Part shown: positions 7,907-16,090 of the stretch, in pieces | Layout of the letters: the number at the start of each line of letters is the position of its first letter | Position numbering within the stretch: the first letter of the stretch is position 1 | DNA from: Thioploca sp. | GTDB taxonomy: Bacteria; Pseudomonadota; Gammaproteobacteria; Beggiatoales; Beggiatoaceae | Direction: 5' to 3' | NCBI GenBank assembly: GCA_012032555.1 | Contig: JAAUSR010000060.1 | Coordinates: forward strand, 1 to 32,390 | DNA length: 32,390 nucleotides | The notes under the pieces: generated by a model | What the model saw: only the letters and a program-made list of their open reading frames with translations | Told to the model about the DNA's origin: nothing | The model's database searches: none | Translations under genes and position numbers: made by a program

Positions 7907-8992
7907 ATGAGTGTCCAATGTGAAATCGTTGCTAAACAAGTTACCAATAGTGATCCCTTAGGTTTTTTTGGACGTTACTTAACGATTTGGGTAGCATTGT
8001 GTATTGCTACGGGTATCGGCTTAGGTAATCTATTTCCACACTGGTTTAATTGGTTAAGTCATTTAGAAATAGGGCATGTCAACCTGCTGGTAGCCATACT
8101 TATTTGGGTGATGATTTATCCCATGATGGTCAACGTTGATTTTAATTCACTCCGGCATATTGGCAAACGTCCTAAAGGCTTAATTGTAACTTCAGTGACT
8201 AATTGGCTGGTTAAACCGTTTACTATGGCTGCGTTGGGCTGGTTATTTTTTGAAATAGTTTTTGTCGATTGGGTAACACCACTCAATGCTAAAGAATACA
8301 TTGCGGGGATGATTCTACTGGGATCAGCACCCTGTACCGCGATGGTATTTGTCTGGAGCCAATTAACTAAAGGCGATGCTACTTATACCTTAGTACAAGT
8401 TTCTTTGAATGATATCGTGATGATATTTGTTTACGCACCTATTGTAGCATTTCTATTAGGTATTAGTGATATTGTTGTGCCTTGGGAAACCTTATTACTT
8501 TCCGTAATACTCTATGTAGTGATTCCATTGGTTGCTGGTTATTTAACTCGAATTCAATTATTACAACGTGGTAGTGAAGAACGGGTTACTCAATTTACCG
8601 ACAGCTTAAAAAGCTGGACTATCATTGGGTTACTGTTGACAGTTATCCTGCTCTTTGGTTTTCAAGGTGAAACCATTTTAGCTCAACCTTTCGTCATTTT
8701 ACTTATTGCTATTCCATTGATAATTCAAAGTTTAGGCGTGGCAACAATCGCTTATATCTGGGCATGGTTGTGGCGAGTTCCTATCGAAATTGCCGGTCCA
8801 GTGGCTTTAATTGGTTCCTCTAACTTTTTTGAATTAGCCGTTGCGGTAGCTATTAGTTTATTTGGTTTAAATTCCGGTGCTGCCTTAGCAACTGTGGTGG
8901 GGGTATTAGTAGAAGTTCCGGTAATGTTATTTATCGTCTATCTCGTTAATCGTACCCGCCAATGGTTTATTTGGGAAAAGGCTCATGTTTGA
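7907..8992 (+). CDS. arsB: Arsenite efflux transporter, Acr3 family
   Basis: Acr3 proteins export arsenite across the inner membrane using the proton motive force. The 361-residue protein has about ten transmembrane segments. It carries the conserved [19 protein letters not shown] segment with the essential membrane cysteine, and later [13 protein letters not shown], both diagnostic of Acr3 (also named arsB in many annotations though unrelated to E. coli ArsB). ATG 7907 is chosen over ATG 7886 because GGAG lies eight bases before it and none precedes the earlier one. It is the first gene of an arsenic operon and overlaps the next gene by eight bases. No arsR gene is present upstream in this window. 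Confidence 0.93.
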   Translation: MSVQCEIVAKQVTNSDPLGFFGRYLTIWVALCIATGIGLGNLFPHWFNWLSHLEIGHVNLLVAILIWVMIYPMMVNVDFNSLRHIGKRPKGLIVTSVTNWLVKPFTMAALGWLFFEIVFVDWVTPLNAKEYIAGMILLGSAPCTAMVFVWSQLTKGDATYTLVQVSLNDIVMIFVYAPIVAFLLGISDIVVPWETLLLSVILYVVIPLVAGYLTRIQLLQRGSEERVTQFTDSLKSWTIIGLLLTVILLFGFQGETILAQPFVILLIAIPLIIQSLGVATIAYIWAWLWRVPIEIAGPVALIGSSNFFELAVAVAISLFGLNSGAALATVVGVLVEVPVMLFIVYLVNRTRQWFIWEKAHV

Positions 8993-9938
8993 GCAATTCG
9001 CGCATTTTTTAGTTTACCAACTCGGTGGGCTATCACCCGCTAGCCAGTTGGGAACCGCTTTACATTTTTGGGTTATGGATACCACCAAAATTTTGGTCAT
9101 GTTAGTGGTGGTTATCTACTTCATGGGCTTATTTCGTACTTGGCTTAGCCCAGAGAAAGTACGGCGTGTTATACAAGGACGTTCTAAAACCCTGGCACGT
9201 ATTTTAGCCGTGACCTTAGGTGCAATGACGCCATTTTGTTCCTGTTCTTCTGTACCGCTCTTTATTGGTTTTGTTGAAGCGGGAATTCCGTTAGGTATCA
9301 CCTTCTCTTTCCTTATTGCTAGTCCCATGATTAATGAAGTCGCGGTAGTTCTGCTCATCGGGCTAATCGGTTGGCAACTCACTGTGTTATATATCACTGC
9401 CGGTTTAACCGTCGCTTATGTCGGTGGTATCGCCATGGAACGGTTTCATCCGGAAAAATGGGTAGAAGCCTATGTTTGGCAAATCCAAATGGGAGAAATT
9501 GCCCAACCGGCGATAGATACTTCGTTACGAGGGCGACATGTCTTTGCAGTCAGTCAAGTAACAGAAATTGTTGGGCGCATTTGGTTATGGGTATTAATTG
9601 GGATCAGTGCTGGTGCCCTGTTTCATGGTTACGTTCCCCAAACTTGGGTAGCCGGTTTAAGCGAACGCGAAAATTGGCTCGCAGTGCCGATGGCAGTGAT
9701 GTTAGGTATTCCCTTATATTCCAATGCAGTGGGGGTGATTCCGTTAGCAGAAGCGATGTTAGCCAAAGGCGTTGCCCTTGGTACAACTCTCGCCTTGATG
9801 ATGAGCATTGCAGCGATTTCTTTACCAGAATTGTTAATTTTGCGTAAGGTTATGCGGGTACCGGGGTTATTGTTATTCGTAGCGGTGTTAATGGTTGCTA
9901 TTACCTTAGTGGGTTGGCTGTTTAATCTACTTAATTGA
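8985..9938 (+). CDS. ArsP-like permease (PF03773 type)
   Basis: A 317-residue polytopic membrane protein with about eight hydrophobic segments in two similar halves. The signature [20 protein letters not shown] with Cys85 and Cys87 and the segment [10 protein letters not shown] match the permease family that includes ArsP, the trivalent methylarsenical exporter, and the SO_0444-type permeases. The second half repeats the pattern as [19 protein letters not shown]. Its ATG lies inside the end of the Acr3 gene (ATGTTTGA overlap), so the two are translationally coupled. Placement between Acr3 and a CxxC protein supports a role in exporting arsenic or another thiol-reactive metalloid. The exact substrate cannot be read from the sequence. 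Confidence 0.8.
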   Translation: MFEQFAHFLVYQLGGLSPASQLGTALHFWVMDTTKILVMLVVVIYFMGLFRTWLSPEKVRRVIQGRSKTLARILAVTLGAMTPFCSCSSVPLFIGFVEAGIPLGITFSFLIASPMINEVAVVLLIGLIGWQLTVLYITAGLTVAYVGGIAMERFHPEKWVEAYVWQIQMGEIAQPAIDTSLRGRHVFAVSQVTEIVGRIWLWVLIGISAGALFHGYVPQTWVAGLSERENWLAVPMAVMLGIPLYSNAVGVIPLAEAMLAKGVALGTTLALMMSIAAISLPELLILRKVMRVPGLLLFVAVLMVAITLVGWLFNLLN

Positions 9939-10015
9939 AAAATAATTATCATGGTCAAATCAGTACAGCAAAATTTGATGATTAAAAATACTTTAAATAC
10001 TTAGAGGATAACGTG

Positions 10016-10246
10016 ATGAAAAATATTAAAGTACTCGGTAGTGGTTGTGCCAATTGTAAAGCAACATTCGCTCGGATTGAAAAAGTAGCACGAGCAAAAG
10101 GCGTAGCGGTGACTTTAGAAAAAGTTGAAGACTTTGCGCAAATTGCCGCTTATGGCGTTATGTCTACCCCCGGCGTGGTCATTGATGGTAAGGTGGTACA
10201 CGCTGGCGGTATTCCTGAACAACAGCAAATTGAATCGTGGCTATAA
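10016..10246 (+). CDS. Small thioredoxin-like protein with CxxC (redox-active disulfide protein 2 type)
   Basis: A 76-residue thioredoxin-fold protein. It opens MKNIKVLGSGCANCKAT, giving a CANC redox pair at residues 11 and 14, and has the cis-proline segment STPGVVIDGKVVHAGG. Length and motif fit the MTH895/TM0996 thioredoxin-like family often found beside ArsP-type permeases. ATG 10016 is preferred to GTG 10013 because AGAGGA then has a seven-base spacing. Its likely role is to hold or reduce a metalloid or a disulfide in partner proteins. The following gene is a thioredoxin-dependent arsenate reductase, so it could also be that enzyme's electron donor (inference). Confidence 0.85.
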   Translation: MKNIKVLGSGCANCKATFARIEKVARAKGVAVTLEKVEDFAQIAAYGVMSTPGVVIDGKVVHAGGIPEQQQIESWL

Positions 10247-10264
10247 ATTTTCGAGGTATTCAAA

Positions 10265-10714
10265 ATGGCAAAACAGAAAATCTTATTTGTATGTGTTCAC
10301 AATAGTGCTAGAAGCCAAATGGCGGAGGCTTGGCTTAATCATTTTGGTGGCGAACAGTTTGAGGCAGAGAGTGCGGGCTTATCACCGGGTACACTCAATC
10401 CTTTAGCCGTCAAAGTCATGCAGGAAGTGGGCATTGATATTTCCCATAAAAAAACGCAAGCCGTTTTCGATTTATTCCAAACCAGTCGAATATTTGCGTA
10501 TGTCATCACCGTGTGTGATGAAACCAGTGCAGAAAAATGTCCAATTTTTCCAGGGATTACTAAACGATTCCATTGGAGCTTTCCGGATCCGGCAGCGTTG
10601 ACCGGTACTGAGGAAGAAAAACTCGCCAAAACGAGAGAAATTCGTGATCTAATTAAAGTCAAAATTGCCAATTGGTGTCAAGAACTCGGAATACTACCAT
10701 CTAAGCTAGGATAA
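10265..10714 (+). CDS. arsC: Arsenate reductase, thioredoxin-type ArsC
   Basis: ArsC of the low-molecular-weight phosphatase type reduces arsenate to arsenite in the cytoplasm so that Acr3 can export it. The 149-residue protein has the P-loop [10 protein letters not shown] (Cys10, Arg16) and the two further redox cysteines expected for the thioredoxin-linked class, Cys84 in TVCDE and Cys92 in EKCP, plus the late FPDPA general-acid loop. GAGG lies about eight bases before the ATG. It is 18 bp downstream of the small thioredoxin-like gene and closes the operon. A glutaredoxin-linked ArsC is excluded by the motif set. Confidence 0.95.
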   Translation: MAKQKILFVCVHNSARSQMAEAWLNHFGGEQFEAESAGLSPGTLNPLAVKVMQEVGIDISHKKTQAVFDLFQTSRIFAYVITVCDETSAEKCPIFPGITKRFHWSFPDPAALTGTEEEKLAKTREIRDLIKVKIANWCQELGILPSKLG

Positions 10715-10718
10715 AAAT

Positions 10719-10763
10719 ATAGCTTGGATGGCGTATAGCGAAATTCAGGAAGTAGCAAGCTAT
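10719..10763. terminator. Weak hairpin between convergent arsC and rlmL
   Basis: ATAGCTTG at 10719-10726 pairs perfectly with CAAGCTAT at 10756-10763 across a 29-nt loop. It sits between the convergent ends of arsC and rlmL and could help end transcription from either side, but there is no T-tract, so the call is tentative. Confidence 0.3.
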
Positions 10764-10796
10764 CCTTCACACCATTACGAATTATACCTTATTAAA

Positions 10797-13007
10797 TCAA
10801 TAACTTGTGCGAATTTTCCAACATTGATGAATGCGTGGGTTACGTTTAAAATCTAGGGGTAAAGTCAAATGGCTAATATTTTCCAATTGTAATGAGGTAA
10901 AAGCTTGAATATCCATGTTAAACTTTTGACAATTAGTCGAAAAAATTAATAAACCATCCTGAGTTAAACATTTTAAAGCGGTACGAATAAGTGGGACATG
11001 ATCACGTTGTATATCTAAAGTGGTGTCAGTTTGTTTGGAATTAGAGAATGTGGGTGGATCTAGAAAAATTAATCCATAACGTCTCAACCGCGGAGATTGG
11101 GTAAATCTATCCGCTTCTTGTTGTAACCACGACCGGCAATCGGCTTGAATTAATTGATGATGAGATTCACTTAAGCCATTACGAATTAAATTGCGATGCG
11201 CCCAAGCCAGATAAGTTTTAGAAGTATCAACGGTAGTGGTTGCAATAGCACCACCTAAAGCAGCCTGTACGGTCGCGGTACCGGTATAGCCAAAAAGATT
11301 AAGAAAACGTTGCCCTTGAGCCAGTGAGAAAATCTGTTGACGAGTAGAGCGGTGATCTAAAAATAACCCGGTGTCTAAGTAATCTGTTAAATTAATTAGA
11401 AATATAGCTTTACCTTCGCAGACTTCATAGAACTGACCGGTGTTATTCTGTTGTTGATATTGCTGGTTACCTTTTTGCGGTTGACGCCTTTTTAAGAAAA
11501 TTCGTTTTGGTGGTGTTTCTAACACCTTAGCAATCACAGCTAAAGCTTCTTGTAAACGAGCTTGTGCTTTTTGCGGATCAATAGTTTTAGGTGGGGCATA
11601 TTCTTGTACGTGTAGCCACTGTGCATAGATATCAATAGCAATGGCATATTCAGGTAAATCAGCGTCATATAAACGGAAACAATGAATTTGTTCACGTTGT
11701 GTCCAACGTCTGAGATGTTTGAGGTTTTTTTGTAACCGATTAGCTAACATGTGAGCACCCTGACTCCATTTTTCGATATCGTTTGCCAATGACACGAACG
11801 GTCGTTGATACCAGGGTGGCTCAACCGGGGTTCTGGGTTGCATAAACCATTGTGGCTCGATGTTGAAATGTAATAGTTTACATTCTAATGCACCATTATA
11901 AAGAGTATATCGTTTGTCGGCACGGATACCAATTTGTTTTCCCATGTCTAAATCACTAGCTACCACAGCAGCTTGCCAACCTTGAAATTGAGTTCGGAAA
12001 ATCTCACCTAAATGGCTATATAAATGTATCATGGTTTCATAGTTACCTAAACGTTCACCATAAGGAGGATTGGTTACGAGTAAACCCGGACTGGGTAAAG
12101 GGGTTGATTGCGCTAGTGATCGTTTTTCAAGGTGAATTTTCCCAACTAATCCCGCATGTTCAACATTAATGAGTGCACTGCGTATCGCGTTTTTATCGAT
12201 ATCGTAACCTATTATTTTAGGTAATTGATTAAGACCTTCGGCTTTACGCTGCTGGGCTTCGGCTAATAAGTTCGCCCAACAGCTAGAGTCATGTTGTCGC
12301 CAATGTAAAAAGCCAAAGTAAGAACGTAATAATCCCGGTGCAATGTCGGCTGCTATCAAAGCGGCTTCAATGGGCAAAGTACCAGAACCACACATGGGAT
12401 CTAATAATTGACCACCTTGGGCAGCAATTTGTGGCCAACCAGCCCAGATAAGTATGGCTGCCGCCAAGTTTTCTTTCAATGGTGCTGCTCCACCGCTTTC
12501 TCGATAACCACGTCGATGTAAACTATCACCACTTAAGTCAATACTAACAATGGCTTGATTATGGTCTAAATGGACATTAATTCTAAGATCCGGTTGTTGT
12601 CGGTTAACATTAGGACGAATTTGATAACGAGTCCGAAATTGATCCACAATCGCATCTTTGACTTTGAGTGCGCCAAAATGGGTATGTTGCAGATGAGATT
12701 GACGGCTGGTGAAATCAACCGCTAATGAACCATCAGCCGCCATATGTTCATCCCAACGAATTGTTTGAACACCTTCATATAACGCATTCGGATCCGGTGC
12801 CGGAAAGGTGCTCAGCGGTAACAATATTCGATTGGCAATTCGTGACCATAAGCAAATTCGATAAGCTTGAGTTACGGTTGCTTGAAAATTAACCCCCGCA
12901 CGAGTTGGTGAAATTTGATTTATATTAAAATTGTCATGTAATTCATGAGCTAATAAAGGTTCTATCCCTTTAGGTGCTGTTGCAAAGAAAGAAAGTAATG
13001 TTGACAT
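10797..13007 (-). CDS. rlmL: Bifunctional 23S rRNA methyltransferase RlmKL (m2G2445 and m7G2069)
   Basis: A 736-residue fusion enzyme modifying G2445 (N2) and G2069 (N7) of 23S rRNA during ribosome assembly. A THUMP RNA-binding domain spans about residues 45-155. The RlmL methyltransferase half has the SAM loop LDPMCGSGT (202-210) and the catalytic NPPYGERLG (313-321). The RlmK half has a second SAM loop LNLFGYTGT (569-577) and FLDPPTFS (648-655). Domain order and motifs match the E. coli enzyme (about 700 residues), with slightly longer linkers including a Gln-rich stretch near 505-525. The gene is alone on its strand between two plus-strand operons. Confidence 0.95.
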   Translation of the reverse strand: MSTLLSFFATAPKGIEPLLAHELHDNFNINQISPTRAGVNFQATVTQAYRICLWSRIANRILLPLSTFPAPDPNALYEGVQTIRWDEHMAADGSLAVDFTSRQSHLQHTHFGALKVKDAIVDQFRTRYQIRPNVNRQQPDLRINVHLDHNQAIVSIDLSGDSLHRRGYRESGGAAPLKENLAAAILIWAGWPQIAAQGGQLLDPMCGSGTLPIEAALIAADIAPGLLRSYFGFLHWRQHDSSCWANLLAEAQQRKAEGLNQLPKIIGYDIDKNAIRSALINVEHAGLVGKIHLEKRSLAQSTPLPSPGLLVTNPPYGERLGNYETMIHLYSHLGEIFRTQFQGWQAAVVASDLDMGKQIGIRADKRYTLYNGALECKLLHFNIEPQWFMQPRTPVEPPWYQRPFVSLANDIEKWSQGAHMLANRLQKNLKHLRRWTQREQIHCFRLYDADLPEYAIAIDIYAQWLHVQEYAPPKTIDPQKAQARLQEALAVIAKVLETPPKRIFLKRRQPQKGNQQYQQQNNTGQFYEVCEGKAIFLINLTDYLDTGLFLDHRSTRQQIFSLAQGQRFLNLFGYTGTATVQAALGGAIATTTVDTSKTYLAWAHRNLIRNGLSESHHQLIQADCRSWLQQEADRFTQSPRLRRYGLIFLDPPTFSNSKQTDTTLDIQRDHVPLIRTALKCLTQDGLLIFSTNCQKFNMDIQAFTSLQLENISHLTLPLDFKRNPRIHQCWKIRTSY

Positions 13008-13069
13008 AAAAATAGGAAATTTTCTGATATCGAAACCGTAAAATATAAATTATTCTTAATACTTATATT

Positions 13070-13079
13070 ATGCTATAAT
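13070..13079 (+). promoter_or_regulatory. Candidate extended -10 promoter
   Basis: TGCTATAAT (TG at 13071-13072, TATAAT at 13074-13079) is an ideal extended -10 element; the -35 region is weak, which extended -10 promoters tolerate. It lies about 200 bp before the secreted-protein gene at 13278 and would give a long leader containing the inverted repeat at 13131-13171. Confidence 0.4.
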
Positions 13080-13130
13080 TACAAAAATATATGATGGTCG
13101 TCGTAGTCATTTTTTGAGTAATCAGGGGTA

Positions 13131-13171
13131 GGTCATCATTTTATTTAATTGTTCTCCATGCCATGATGACC
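13131..13171. repeat. 9-bp inverted repeat in the leader of the surface-protein operon
   Basis: GGTCATCAT (13131-13139) and ATGATGACC (13163-13171) are perfect reverse complements 23 bp apart. A related ATGATGGTC lies at 13091-13099. This may be an operator pair or a leader hairpin for the downstream secreted proteins. Confidence 0.5.
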
Positions 13172-13277
13172 ACCTTAAGGACAGGGGAATTTTCAGAGAT
13201 TCCTTTATATTCTCTTAAAATAAGCTTCTTTCCTCCTGTTCAATCGTGTTATTTGAATCCTTTATAAGGAGTGAATT

Positions 13278-13811
13278 ATGTTTAAGTTTAGCAAGAAATG
13301 GGTTAAAAGAAGCTTATTTCTTACCTTCGTTGGTCTATTTCCTCTAATAGGACAAGCAGAAAACTATGAGGGATTAGAAATTACCGATGAAACTTCATCA
13401 GAATTAAAAGTCAAGGCCTTAGGCGAACCCATCGAACTACGCTATTGGTTTAATAAAGAGAGTTCTAAGAATAATACTGATTCTGCTTTCCAGTTGTATG
13501 TCATTTATCACCCCTGTGAATCAACAGAAAAATTATGGTTTATTACTAAGGATGGTTTAACTGATAAACCGACTGCTTTTTGTAGCCATAATAGTCAAAG
13601 TGGGCTGCCATGCGATGCTGAACAAGAATTGGTGTTAAGTTTTAATATTCCTATGGATTTGGAATTTGTTAATGAACATTGTTTTTACGCTGTAGAATTG
13701 GAACCGGGAATTGAACTGGCTAAAGTAGATCGTTCTAAATGGACGCAATTGAATATGCAGAATTTCTCTGGTGAAGTAGCCCATGTTACTCGGTGGGATC
13801 CCGATTTCTAG
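13278..13811 (+). CDS. Secreted four-cysteine protein of unknown function
   Basis: A 177-residue protein not assigned to a family. A clear Sec signal peptide (basic start, hydrophobic core about 12-24, cleavage likely after IGQA at 27) shows it is exported. The mature part has exactly four cysteines (80, 102, 112 and 135), which suggests two disulfides, and alternating hydrophobic strands consistent with a beta-sandwich. AAGGAG lies close before the ATG. It ends 33 bp before the giant choice-of-anchor L gene on the same strand, so the two are probably one operon and may act together at the cell surface, for example as an assembly partner. That role is inference from position only. Confidence 0.75.
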   Translation: MFKFSKKWVKRSLFLTFVGLFPLIGQAENYEGLEITDETSSELKVKALGEPIELRYWFNKESSKNNTDSAFQLYVIYHPCESTEKLWFITKDGLTDKPTAFCSHNSQSGLPCDAEQELVLSFNIPMDLEFVNEHCFYAVELEPGIELAKVDRSKWTQLNMQNFSGEVAHVTRWDPDF

Positions 13812-13844
13812 GCGCAAATATCAACCATTCATAGGGGAAAAAAA

Positions 13845-15488
13845 ATGTATAATCAAAAAATTATCAGATTAATTTTGGCAATTACTTTTTTGCTGTGGAG
13901 TCATGGTAGTTTTGCTATCTCAGTCAGTCAGTTAGGAGGATCACTGAATGCCAATGGTTTGGTAACGGAACTGATCGATACTTCCAATAGTCAAATTACT
14001 ATTTCTGGAGTCAAGTACCAGGGTGCTTACCAAGCGGCCGGTACTTTTAGTGAAGGGATGATAGATGGATTAGGAATTGAAAGTGGAGTTATCTTAACAA
14101 CTGGTAAAGTTTTAAATGCAATCGGCCCAAATGCTTGCTATAAAACGACGATGGTTAACCGTCGACCGGGTGATAATAGCCTTAACACGCTGAGTCAAGG
14201 TACTAGCTATGATGCGGCGGTATTAGAGTTCGATTTTGTAGCGCAGGGTGATACTTTAAAATTTGAATACGTTTTTGCTTCAGAAGAATATCCAGAATGG
14301 GTCGGTTCTAAATTTAATGATATATTTGCTTTTTTCTTAGATGATCAAAATATTGCTATTGTTCCGAAATCTTCTACCCCGGTAGCCATCAACACCATTA
14401 ATAAATGGAGCAATAGTCAATATTATAACGATAATGAATATCCCTCCCCCAGCAATGTTACCGATTATAATAAGAACAATTGTCAGCCTGGAAGTTATAC
14501 ACCATTTTTGACTGAATTCGATGGATTTACTACGGTGTTATCAGCCATTGCTAAAGTCACACCAGGAAAAAGGCATCATCTGAAACTCGCTATTGCCGAT
14601 AGAGGTGACTTTAGTTTAGATTCAGCGGTCTTTATTAAAGGTAAAAGTTTTACTTTAGTACTACCCCCCCCAGCGACTACTTTAATTTCACCATCCGAGA
14701 TTATTTATACTAATACACCAACCTTTAGTTGGCATGAAGTTTCTAGTGCAACAATATATGAGTTGCAGTTAGTTGATGCTAATAATAATGTACTGGTTGA
14801 CAATAAGTATTTTTCCGATGAAATAGCTTGTGACAGTCAGGCTGGTTCGTGTTCGGTAACACCAGGAACCGCTTTAGCTGATGGTACCTATCAATGGCAT
14901 GTTAAAACTCAAAATCAAGCCGGTGGCGATTTATGGAGTAATACTTTATCTTTCACCGTTAAAACCCTTCCCGATCCAGCTACTTTAGTTGCACCACTGG
15001 AAAATATCATTAAATGTGACTTATTACCAACTTATCAATGGCAGCCAGCAGCATTAGCAACACGATATTTATTACATGTAAAAGATGCTCAGGGGCAAAT
15101 ATTTGACCAATGGTATAATGCTAGTGAAGTCAATTGTATAAACGAAACAGCGGTTTGTTCAGTAACACCGACGTTTCAACCGGCAGAAGGTTCAGTGCAG
15201 TGGCAAATAAAAACTGCTAATTCTAAAGGAGAAGGTCCATGGAGTCCCATCGGCTCTTTTACTATGAAGTGTCCACCACCGGCCACGACTTTAGTCCAAA
15301 GTAATTCTACCACCGGTAGTACTATCTTTCCGGGTATAGGCGGTGCTCAATCTGCTGTACCATTACCTGTTAATAATCCTACTTCTTATAGTTGGAATGC
15401 TGTACCCGATACGACACTCTATCAATTGCAAATCCAGAATCAAGCGGGTGAAGTGGTAGTAAAAAATGGTATTCTGCTACCAATCTGA
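13845..15488 (+). CDS. Choice-of-anchor L surface protein, N-terminal segment before first frameshift
   Basis: The start has AGGGGA upstream and a signal peptide (hydrophobic core about 8-20, cleavage after SFA near 24). Residues about 30-265 form a choice-of-anchor L domain, recognisable by LVTELI, LTTGKVLNAIGPN, FVFASEEYPEWVGSKFNDIFAFF-like text and AIADRGDFSLDSAVFIK. Fibronectin-like domains then begin: domain 1 from about 275, domain 2 from about 378 and the start of domain 3. The frame fails after the A-run at 15461-15466 and stops at 15488. Homologous sequence continues without gap in the -1 frame, so the visible 547-residue product is probably a truncated reading of a protein of about 1750 residues (13845-19101). 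Function: secreted, likely adhesive or structural; not known. Confidence 0.85.
   Translation: MYNQKIIRLILAITFLLWSHGSFAISVSQLGGSLNANGLVTELIDTSNSQITISGVKYQGAYQAAGTFSEGMIDGLGIESGVILTTGKVLNAIGPNACYKTTMVNRRPGDNSLNTLSQGTSYDAAVLEFDFVAQGDTLKFEYVFASEEYPEWVGSKFNDIFAFFLDDQNIAIVPKSSTPVAINTINKWSNSQYYNDNEYPSPSNVTDYNKNNCQPGSYTPFLTEFDGFTTVLSAIAKVTPGKRHHLKLAIADRGDFSLDSAVFIKGKSFTLVLPPPATTLISPSEIIYTNTPTFSWHEVSSATIYELQLVDANNNVLVDNKYFSDEIACDSQAGSCSVTPGTALADGTYQWHVKTQNQAGGDLWSNTLSFTVKTLPDPATLVAPLENIIKCDLLPTYQWQPAALATRYLLHVKDAQGQIFDQWYNASEVNCINETAVCSVTPTFQPAEGSVQWQIKTANSKGEGPWSPIGSFTMKCPPPATTLVQSNSTTGSTIFPGIGGAQSAVPLPVNNPTSYSWNAVPDTTLYQLQIQNQAGEVVVKNGILLPI
14664..14671 (+). repeat. C8 homopolymer in coding sequence
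   Basis: Eight consecutive C residues encode the Pro linker between the choice-of-anchor L domain and the first fibronectin-like domain. The equivalent linkers in other domains use CCACCACCA-type codons. A tract this long can slip, and a one-base change would cut the protein off right after its N-terminal domain. Confidence 0.6.
15461..15475 (+). other. First -1 frameshift site (A6 run then TGGTATTCTGC)
   Basis: In the upstream frame the codons are GTA AAA AAT GGT ATT and lead to a stop at 15486-15488. Reading one base back gives TAT TCT GCT ACC AAT CTG AAT TGT, matching the Y.A..LNC segment of the other domains. The missing base could belong to the A-run (giving KKWYSAT, like WYS in type B domains) or to the GGT (giving KNGYSAT, like ETGYPAA in domain 9). 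Confidence 0.8.
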
Positions 15489-15505
15489 ATTGTAACCAAG
15501 AGCAA

Positions 15506-16090
15506 GTGGTTTGTTCAGTGAATTTAGAAGTCGATTTACCCGATGGTAATTACCAATGGCAGATTCAACCCCGTAACGAAGTCGGTCCTGGTCCTTGGAG
15601 TCAGTCCTTGCCCATGACTATCAAGAAACGGCCTGATGCAGCTATCTTGATTTCACCAACAGCTGCTTTGCTTAATTGTAATCAAAAACCCACTTATAGC
15701 TGGCAAGTCGCCTACTTAGCAACGCAGTATTTATTATCAGTACAAGATGTTTTAGGCGTAACAACAGAACGTTGGTACAGCAATACTGAAGCCAATTGTA
15801 CGACGACCACTTGTTCGGTCACGCCGGATTTTCCGGTGGTCGAGGGTAATGTTCAATGGCGAGTGAAAACGGCTAATTCCGAAGGAGAAGGGCCATGGAG
15901 TGCTCCCTTTGTCTTTACGGTAAAGTGTCCACCACCACCAACCACGCTATCAAAAGTGACACCTGTAACAAATAGTAATCTGATTGCTTATAACTGGAAA
16001 GCGGTTCCCAGTGCCACACTTTATCAATTGCAGGTAAAAAATTCCCAAGGGCAAGTGATCTTGAAAAATGGTATTCTGCCACCAGTTTGA
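15506..16090 (+). CDS. Choice-of-anchor L surface protein, middle segment between two frameshifts
   Basis: This frame is the direct -1 continuation of the preceding segment; coding really begins at the shift near 15461. It holds the rest of domain 3, all of domain 4 (type B, with LLNCNQKPTYSW and TCSVTP) and the first half of domain 5. It has no ribosome binding site and no signal peptide, and its nominal start is an internal GTG, so it is very unlikely to be an independent gene. It stops at 16088-16090 after a second shift near 16064-16075, which lies at the homologous place in domain 5. Confidence 0.6.
   Translation: MVCSVNLEVDLPDGNYQWQIQPRNEVGPGPWSQSLPMTIKKRPDAAILISPTAALLNCNQKPTYSWQVAYLATQYLLSVQDVLGVTTERWYSNTEANCTTTTCSVTPDFPVVEGNVQWRVKTANSEGEGPWSAPFVFTVKCPPPPTTLSKVTPVTNSNLIAYNWKAVPSATLYQLQVKNSQGQVILKNGILPPV
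16064..16077 (+). other. Second -1 frameshift site (A5 run then TGGTATTCTGC)
   Basis: The codons TTG AAA AAT GGT ATT CTG lead to a stop at 16088-16090, whereas the -1 frame reads TAT TCT GCC ACC AGT TTG AAT TGT and restores domain 5. The local sequence AAAAATGGTATTCTGC is identical to the first site, exactly 603 bp downstream of it. Confidence 0.8.

Noticed and set aside
9116-9397. Minus-strand frame opposite the ArsP-like permease as an arsR regulator
   Set aside because: Checked because the operon lacks a regulator; it has no helix-turn-helix or metal-binding cysteine pattern and is antisense to a conserved gene.
9371-9847. Overlapping 158-codon frame inside the ArsP-like permease gene
   Set aside because: It is a shadow frame of a well-supported membrane-protein gene, with no ribosome binding site or recognisable domain. 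The same applies to the minus-strand frames in this region.
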